From positions 1 to 10,039 of the forward strand of contig CALJAE010000071.1 of NCBI GenBank assembly GCA_938028175.1: a stretch of 10,039 bases of DNA, in the 5' to 3' direction. Shown in pieces: positions 6,202 to 10,039 of this stretch. The translations under genes and the position numbers were made by a program. The notes below the pieces were generated by a model. The model did no database searches and was not told where the DNA came from. It saw only the letters and a list, made by a program, of their open reading frames with translations. Source of the stretch: an uncultured Acidimicrobiales bacterium (lineage in GTDB: Bacteria > Actinomycetota > Acidimicrobiia > Acidimicrobiales > SZUA-35). The first letter of the stretch is position 1, and each line of letters starts with the position of its first letter.

Positions 6202-6789
6202 ATGAGATGCGAATGGGTGCCAGAAGATTCAGCTATTTATGCTGATTATCATGACCATGAGTGGGGCCGACCAGCGTTAACGGCCGTTCAGATTTTTGAA
6301 AAGATCTCGCTCGAGGGCTTCCAGAGTGGACTGAGCTGGATCACGATCCTAAAGAAGAGAGATCGATTTCGAGAAGTCTTCGATGGGTTTGATTTCTCAG
6401 CAGTAGCTAAATACGGAGAGAAAGAAGTTGAACTACTTTTAGCAGATACTGGAATAATTCGACATCGTGGAAAAATTGAAGCGGTAATAAACAATGCCAA
6501 GAAAGCGATTGAGCTTGAATCAACTGACGGATTAGTTGATTGGATTTGGTCCTTTGCCGATGAGTTTGTCGTCGACTATCGGCAACTGGCTAGTGGTGAT
6601 GTGCCAGCCATGACGACTCGGTCTAAAGAGATGGCGACTGCGCTAAAGAAGATGGGTTGGAAATTTGTTGGGCCAACAACTGCCTATGCCTTTATGCAAA
6701 GCGAAGGACTAGTCAACGACCATATGCAAGGCTGTGACACCTTCGGTGTTTGTGAAGAGCTTCGTAAAAATGTTTTTGCAGGTCGCTAG
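6202..6789 (+). CDS. tag: DNA-3-methyladenine glycosylase I
   Basis: A base-excision repair enzyme that removes 3-methyladenine from alkylated DNA. At 195 residues it has the family length, and the landmarks fall at the E. coli Tag positions: C3 (RCEW), H17 in YHDHEWG, catalytic E38 in SLEGFQSGLSW, and the zinc pair H174/C178 in NDHMQGC. H17 with C3 and H174/C178 completes the structural zinc site. FVGPTTAYAFMQ at about 155-166 is the conserved core before it. I chose the ATG at 6202 because it gives this numbering; a TTG at 6196 would add two residues. Its stop at 6787-6789 directly abuts the stop of the convergent whiB-like gene. The gene is divergent from the ArfA-like gene and probably monocistronic. 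Confidence 0.95.
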   Translation: MRCEWVPEDSAIYADYHDHEWGRPALTAVQIFEKISLEGFQSGLSWITILKKRDRFREVFDGFDFSAVAKYGEKEVELLLADTGIIRHRGKIEAVINNAKKAIELESTDGLVDWIWSFADEFVVDYRQLASGDVPAMTTRSKEMATALKKMGWKFVGPTTAYAFMQSEGLVNDHMQGCDTFGVCEELRKNVFAGR

Positions 6790-7062
6790 TTAAGCCAGAA
6801 TGCCTTCTGATAGCTTCCAAATCTCGTTTCGCTCAGACTCGGTTAGGCCGCCCCAGATTCCGTGTTGCTCACGCACGGTAAAGGAGTATTCGCGACACTC
6901 GTCAATGACAGGACAACGCAGGCAAATCTCTTTGGCTCTAGCTTCACGCTTACGTTTGTCTCGACGTCGCTCGGTTTTAGTTGGCGGATAAAAGACCTCA
7001 TGGTATGGGCCTTTGCAAGCAGCTTCTGACTGCCATACTTCCATGGGACGTGCAAGTTCCAT
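6790..7062 (-). CDS. WhiB-family iron-sulfur transcription factor
   Basis: A 90-residue WhiB-like protein, a family confined almost entirely to Actinobacteria and their phages. The four [4Fe-4S] ligands are C16 (AACKG), C47, C50 and C56 (ICLRCPVIDEC), and the turn GIWGG is at 68-72. These proteins bind the major sigma factor and respond to NO, oxygen or redox state. The region between the first two cysteines is very basic (ERRRDKRKREARAKE, 31-45). The C terminus (ESERNEIWKLSEGILA) lacks the basic DNA-binding tail seen in many members, so contact with DNA may be weak or made by the basic loop. The ATG at 7062 has GAGGAG at 7077-7072 nine bases upstream and a leader of about 60 bases. Which WhiB subclass it belongs to is not clear. 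Confidence 0.95.
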   Translation of the reverse strand: MELARPMEVWQSEAACKGPYHEVFYPPTKTERRRDKRKREARAKEICLRCPVIDECREYSFTVREQHGIWGGLTESERNEIWKLSEGILA

Positions 7063-7103
7063 CTGTCAATACTCCTCGCCTAAGCAGTTATGGGTAACGG
7101 GTT

Positions 7104-7114
7104 GAGGCCGCCTC
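7104..7114. promoter_or_regulatory. 11-bp palindrome in the whiB leader
   Basis: GAGGC-C-GCCTC is a perfect 5-bp inverted repeat around one base. It lies about 10-20 bases after the predicted transcript start and about 27 bases before the Shine-Dalgarno. It could be an operator at a roadblock position. It is too tight to form an RNA hairpin with a normal loop. A second small inverted repeat, GTTA-N4-TAAC, lies at 7087-7098. Confidence 0.3.
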
Positions 7115-7131
7115 TTTGCACGCCTAACGAG

Positions 7132-7161
7132 ACTATAGCTAGGTAATATTTCCTCTTACAA
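7132..7161 (-). promoter_or_regulatory. Predicted promoter of the whiB-like gene
   Basis: On the reverse strand TTGTAA (7161-7156) and TATAGT (7137-7132) are 18 bases apart, matching TTGACA in four and TATAAT in five positions. It lies in the 166-base gap between nfeD and the whiB-like gene and would give a leader of about 60 bases. The rest of this gap is A/T-rich and holds no reading frame or clear terminator. Confidence 0.5.
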
Positions 7162-7228
7162 CACAATTTGAAACTAAAAATTTGGGCGAGACAGTCGTCA
7201 ACCAACAACTACTTTTAGATACTCCAAA

Positions 7229-8587
7229 TTACCTTTTGCGGTAGTCGCGAGCGGCACCTTCGGTTGGTTCGACTTCGAGTGTCAGTCGATCGATGCTCGC
7301 AACAATAACGTCGTCACCGGAAGAAATCGGGGTAGCTCTATTTGTAACAGCTGTCCAGCGGGCGCCATCGATCTCGACTGTGCCATCTGGAGAGATATCG
7401 TCGAGCGCAGTACCGACCTTGCCGATCATGGCTTTACGTCCGATTGTCGGCGTAGAAAAACGTGAGCGCACCATCGCCGGCATAGCCGAGTAGGCATAGA
7501 TGAGAGTCGAGACAATAACGACTCCAATTGTGACCCAGCTGGCTCTCAGACCTGAGTATAAGAAGATGCTACTCAGGCTGAACAGGCCGACTCCAACAGC
7601 GGTATATATCCTCGGGATATTGGTCTGGATATCAATTGAAATAGCCAAAATTCCAAGTAATAGACCTATTAGAGCCAGAGGCCTTGTGGGTAGGTTAGAC
7701 AAGCCGTAACTACCGAGAAGAATAGATCCTGCTCCTAGAACCCCGGCTATGCCGATTCCGGCAGTAAAGAGCTCAAAGACCACAAGTCCAAGGCCCATAG
7801 CAAAAAACAGTAAAGCTATTTCTGGGCTGGATGCAGTATGGAAAAGTTGGGAGGTAAGCGTGAGGCCAGAGATCTGTGTGCCCGTCACTGATTGCCTAAC
7901 TGTCGCACCTGCCTCGGTTGTGCAATCACTTGTCTCGAAGGTGTCGAACGAGGCTAAGAACTGTTTCACGTCAGCTATGACTTCCACAGGACCCTGAGAG
8001 AGATCTCGTGCTTCTGCTTCTTCTGCTGAGTAGGTCCCAGTTTCTAAGAAACTAACTTCTTCACCAAATGCTATATCTGCTGCTGAGCCATCGATTAGTG
8101 GTCCTAGTTCTCCAAACGTCGAGCCAGGAGTCAGTGCGAAGCGGTCAACATGAGCTGCTAACTGTCCAGCACCTCCGAGTGCATTTGCGTTGCCCCTGCC
8201 AGTATTTCCAACGCTGTTGCCAACCCATAGGCCAGTCGGAACCTGCGACTCTGAGAGCCTGTTTGCAAACGCTTGGAGCTCGTCTGTGTCGACGACAGAC
8301 CCGCGTGAGTCCATCCAAATTACGAATCCGCCAGCATTTGCTTGCTCGGCTGTGTCTAACTCGGAGTCGAGATAGCTAAGAACAACTGGATCTATCAGGC
8401 CTGCAACCTTGGAGACAATGAATGTACCCTCTAGCGAAGATTGAGATCTAAGTACACTTCCTTCAATTTCACAGGCGGGTAGTGCCTGAGACTCGGTTGT
8501 CGACTCGCCAGACTGTGCGAACACAGGGGTGCTCACAAAGACAGAAAGACTTATAAGGAGCACTGCAAAGATTCGTCTGATCGCCAT
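7229..8587 (-). CDS. nfeD: NfeD-family membrane protein with degenerate ClpP-like protease domain
   Basis: A long-form NfeD protein of 452 residues. A signal peptide (1-24, IFAVLLISLSVFVSTPVFA) leads to a ClpP-class domain at about 53-215, then five membrane helices (about 257-275, 277-296, 303-321, 327-345, 350-368) and a C-terminal OB-fold NfeD domain (about 383-441: IGKVGTALDDISPDGTVEID, then GARWTAVTNRATPISSGDDV). In active members the nucleophile lies in AASAGAYIA before ADxIxMAPGTxxG. Here the matching stretch is NALGGAGQLAAHVDRFALTP, with no serine, and no lysine at all occurs between residues 61 and 207. Protease activity is therefore unlikely. The domain would face outside the membrane. 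The OB-fold partner in many bacteria is an SPFH/stomatin protein, and none is in the window. The ATG at 8587 has no Shine-Dalgarno. Confidence 0.88.
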   Translation of the reverse strand: MAIRRIFAVLLISLSVFVSTPVFAQSGESTTESQALPACEIEGSVLRSQSSLEGTFIVSKVAGLIDPVVLSYLDSELDTAEQANAGGFVIWMDSRGSVVDTDELQAFANRLSESQVPTGLWVGNSVGNTGRGNANALGGAGQLAAHVDRFALTPGSTFGELGPLIDGSAADIAFGEEVSFLETGTYSAEEAEARDLSQGPVEVIADVKQFLASFDTFETSDCTTEAGATVRQSVTGTQISGLTLTSQLFHTASSPEIALLFFAMGLGLVVFELFTAGIGIAGVLGAGSILLGSYGLSNLPTRPLALIGLLLGILAISIDIQTNIPRIYTAVGVGLFSLSSIFLYSGLRASWVTIGVVIVSTLIYAYSAMPAMVRSRFSTPTIGRKAMIGKVGTALDDISPDGTVEIDGARWTAVTNRATPISSGDDVIVASIDRLTLEVEPTEGAARDYRKR

Positions 8588-8595
8588 CAGCGCTT

Positions 8596-8601
8596 AGTCT
8601 A
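8596..8601 (-). promoter_or_regulatory. Possible -10 for a leaderless nfeD transcript
   Basis: The reverse strand reads TAGACT, ending eight bases before the nfeD ATG, where the transcript would begin at or next to the start codon. It fits the lack of a Shine-Dalgarno before nfeD. A -35 such as TTGGCT at 19 bases is weak. Confidence 0.4.
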
Positions 8602-8653
8602 GACCCAAGCAACTCTTGGAGCCAATTGAACCCTTATGTTGTTTTGTCCAACG

Positions 8654-9013
8654 TTACTCGGAGTCTTCTTCGCTCTCGTCTGCGTCGAGATTCTCCACTG
8701 CTTCTTCAACAGTTTCGGTGACTGTGACAATTCGATCAAAGCCGGTGGTGTGTAGAAGTCGAGTCAGAGCTGGTCTGTTGCAGGCGACGGCAACTTTACC
8801 GTTTGTGCTGCGAGTCTTACGAATCCCACCAATGAGAGCTCCTAGGCCGGCAGAATCCATGAATGGAACATCAGAAAGATCTATCAAAAGAGAGATATCT
8901 TCTCCTAGTTCAGCTAGTGCGTCTCTGAAAGAGCCGACTGTGTATGCGTCCAGTTCGCCTTTTGGTCGACACACCGTGTATGTGTCTTCGTTCTGGATCT
9001 CTACTTCGAGCAT
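8654..9013 (-). CDS. STAS-domain anti-sigma factor antagonist
   Basis: A 119-residue single STAS domain of the SpoIIAA/RsbV type. Such proteins free a sigma factor by binding its anti-sigma kinase, and a serine phosphorylation turns them off. The strand EVEIQNEDTYTVCRPKGELD and helix GSFRDALAEL open the domain. FMDSAGLGALIGGIR (51-65) carries the phosphorylation serine S54 in the DSxGLG context, so the switch looks intact. The C terminus (about 104-119) is a very acidic tail. AGGAGG-type sequence (9030-9025, running into GGGGTGG) lies upstream of the ATG at 9013. A kinase (RsbW/SpoIIAB) or PP2C phosphatase gene does not neighbour it here. It lies about 66 bases upstream of nfeD and diverges from the receiver gene. 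Confidence 0.92.
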   Translation of the reverse strand: MLEVEIQNEDTYTVCRPKGELDAYTVGSFRDALAELGEDISLLIDLSDVPFMDSAGLGALIGGIRKTRSTNGKVAVACNRPALTRLLHTTGFDRIVTVTETVEEAVENLDADESEEDSE

Positions 9014-9078
9014 TTATTGCCACCCCTCCTGGGCCAAGTACTTGAGATGCTAGCGCTACTTTCTTCGTTAGCTGACAA

Positions 9079-9084
9079 ATAATA
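9079..9084 (-). promoter_or_regulatory. Possible -10 of the STAS gene
   Basis: The reverse strand reads TATTAT, five of six matches to TATAAT, giving a leader of about 58 bases before the STAS ATG. No good -35 is seen 16-19 bases upstream. The region is the 123-base divergent gap (9014-9136) shared with the receiver gene. Confidence 0.35.
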
Positions 9085-9123
9085 CGGGTCTCTCTAAAGA
9101 ATCTGATGCTATTTAGATGAGGT

Positions 9124-9129
9124 TAGGGT
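9124..9129 (+). promoter_or_regulatory. Possible -10 for a leaderless receiver transcript
   Basis: TAGGGT ends seven bases before the GTG at 9137, and there is no Shine-Dalgarno. Initiation at the G of the start codon would be expected from the spacing. A competing possibility is CTGACA (9072-9077) with TAAAGA (9095-9100) at 17 bases, giving a leader of about 30 bases. Confidence 0.35.
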
Positions 9130-9136
9130 AAGATCT

Positions 9137-9511
9137 GTGGCCGTGACCTCGGTACTACTTGCAACAGACTCTGATGATGTATTCAAGAGCGTGGATGCAG
9201 CCGTAGCCTCTTCCGAATTAGGGGTTTCTAGAGTGACTAAAGGCCAGCAGGTGGTTGCCGCCGTTGACCAATTAGAACCAGATTTAGTCATTCTCGATAT
9301 GCAGATCGAAAATATGGGTGGCTTTGCAGTCTCGAAGGCGCTGCGTCAAGAACAAGGCTTCGACAGGCTCGCAGATTGCAAAATTTTGTTACTTCTAGAT
9401 CGCCAAGCCGATGAGTTCATTGCCAAAAAATCTGGTGCCGATTCTTGGTTCGTCAAACCACTTGACCCTGTCCGACTCCAGAGATCAGTCGTCGAGTTGT
9501 TAGACAGCTAG
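9137..9511 (+). CDS. Stand-alone receiver (response-regulator) domain protein
   Basis: A 124-residue protein that is only a CheY-like receiver domain. The phospho-acceptor Asp54 lies in DLVILDMQIENMGGFAV, the conserved lysine is K107 in WFVKPLD, and the acidic pocket near the N terminus is ATDSDD (9-14). The switch Thr/Ser after strand 4 is missing: residues 83-94 read ILLLLDRQADEF, without Ser or Thr. Output signalling may therefore differ from CheY. There is no output domain. I took the GTG at 9137; a second GTG at 9143 would shorten it by two residues. A stand-alone UTRA gene starts seven bases after its stop, so the two are probably co-transcribed. No histidine kinase is in the window. 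Confidence 0.82.
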   Translation: MAVTSVLLATDSDDVFKSVDAAVASSELGVSRVTKGQQVVAAVDQLEPDLVILDMQIENMGGFAVSKALRQEQGFDRLADCKILLLLDRQADEFIAKKSGADSWFVKPLDPVRLQRSVVELLDS

Positions 9512-9518
9512 TAGCTCG

Positions 9519-10039
9519 ATGCTTATTCGCCGCTCACTTCCGACAGATCCAACAGATAGAGAATCAAAGAGTCCATTCTTTGCCGAGGTTGAACGGCAAG
9601 GCTTCACTCCGAGTCGGGAAATGTTATTCGTAGGGGTTGAAGCTGGCTCAGCTGAGATCGCCGAAAGACTTGGGTTAGTCGCCGGTAGTAATGTCATTGC
9701 GCGACGTAAGGTGCTCTTGGCAGATGACGTGCCAGTCAGAATTGCGACCTCTTACTTTTCAGAAGAGCTGTTTGCAGAAAGCGGGCTGAATGTTGGAGAG
9801 TTCATCATGCCATCTCTGCAATCCGAGCTTCGGACAGCTGGACATGAGTTTGGTCGAGCGCAAGAAACCCTCAGGTCGCGTCCAGCCACTCAGTCTGAAA
9901 TAACGCATCTAAAGTGCGATGCCGGTGAGTGGGTTGTGGAAATCCTACGCACCTCATTTAACAAAGAAGATGTTCCAATACATCTGTTACAAACAGTCTG
10001 TCGTGCGACTGTTCATGAATTTGAAATTACTCAACCAGC
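9519..10039 (+). CDS. GntR-type UTRA ligand-binding domain lacking the helix-turn-helix (partial, 3' end beyond window)
   Basis: Open frame from ATG 9519 to the window edge, 173 codons. It starts MLIRRSLPTDPTDRESKSPF and runs straight into the UTRA fold: FAEVERQGFTPSREMLFVGV, EIAERLGLVAGSNVIARRKV, LLADDVPVRIATSYF, then RSRPATQSEITHLKCDAGEW and a final hydrophobic strand pair. UTRA domains bind small effectors in GntR/HutC-family repressors and normally follow a 65-75 residue winged helix-turn-helix. Here the protein begins at the linker. An in-frame TAG at 9501-9503 and no other start codon before 9519 rule out a longer N terminus. There is no ribosome site, and the start is seven bases after the receiver stop, so translation is probably coupled. 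Whether it acts on a separate DNA-binding partner or the receiver is unknown. Confidence 0.78.
   Translation, partial: MLIRRSLPTDPTDRESKSPFFAEVERQGFTPSREMLFVGVEAGSAEIAERLGLVAGSNVIARRKVLLADDVPVRIATSYFSEELFAESGLNVGEFIMPSLQSELRTAGHEFGRAQETLRSRPATQSEITHLKCDAGEWVVEILRTSFNKEDVPIHLLQTVCRATVHEFEITQP

Noticed and set aside
7165..7228. Possible terminator after nfeD (reverse strand TTGG...CCAA followed by ATTTTT)
   Set aside because: Only about four contiguous base pairs plus a separated GAC/GTC; too weak to call an intrinsic terminator.
7229..9013. Mobile element, integron or CRISPR signal anywhere in the window
   Set aside because: No transposase or integrase, no spaced direct repeats and no terminal inverted repeats were seen; composition is fairly even throughout.
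8616..9053. Plus-strand open frame of 145 codons
   Set aside because: It lies antisense across the STAS gene, has Ser/Arg-rich composition typical of a shadow frame, and no recognisable domain or ribosome site.
9137..9521. Frameshift joining receiver and UTRA into one protein
   Set aside because: The receiver is complete to its last helix and the UTRA begins with its own ATG at the natural linker, so two separate genes is the simpler reading.

Overview
The window looks like chromosomal DNA of an actinobacterium. The WhiB protein at 6790-7062 is close to diagnostic, and the GntR/UTRA, STAS, zinc anti-sigma and ArfA-like genes fit. Base composition is moderate rather than GC-rich, genes are packed tightly on both strands (several stop/start overlaps and head-to-tail convergent pairs), and many genes lack a Shine-Dalgarno. 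This would suit a streamlined aquatic lineage such as an Acidimicrobiia relative, but that placement is inference. No tRNA, rRNA, IS element, phage gene or CRISPR array was seen.

Layout. (1) 1-2250: a stress-signalling block. A partial minus-strand MscS-type TM-helix protein (1-383) diverges from a plus-strand operon of ECF sigma factor, soluble zinc-binding anti-sigma factor and a five-pass MscS-like membrane protein with a beta-domain. (2) 2266-3855: iron-sulfur block, mrp (minus) divergent from an A-type carrier (plus). (3) 3852-6134: a minus-strand envelope cluster of an ArfA-like TM/BON/OmpA-like protein, FxsA, and a metallo-beta-lactamase-fold protein whose metal-binding motif is gone. 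(4) 6202-7062: tag DNA glycosylase (plus) abutting a convergent whiB-like gene (minus). (5) 7229-9013: minus-strand NfeD (membrane protein with a degenerate ClpP-like domain) and a STAS anti-sigma antagonist. (6) 9137-10039: plus-strand receiver protein followed by a stand-alone UTRA domain with no DNA-binding domain, cut by the window end.

Themes. Regulation dominates: ECF sigma/anti-sigma, WhiB, STAS, receiver and UTRA lie within 10 kb. Several enzyme-fold proteins have lost catalytic or ligand residues (MBL-fold, NfeD protease domain, OmpA-like domain, Mrp CxxC, UTRA without helix-turn-helix), so the set leans towards binding or scaffold roles. Four genes without a well-placed Shine-Dalgarno (fxsA, tag, nfeD, receiver) carry a TAGNNT hexamer 5-8 bases before the start codon, consistent with leaderless transcripts. 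The strongest candidates for something undescribed are the sigma factor bracketed by two MscS-type proteins and the receiver plus HTH-less UTRA pair.
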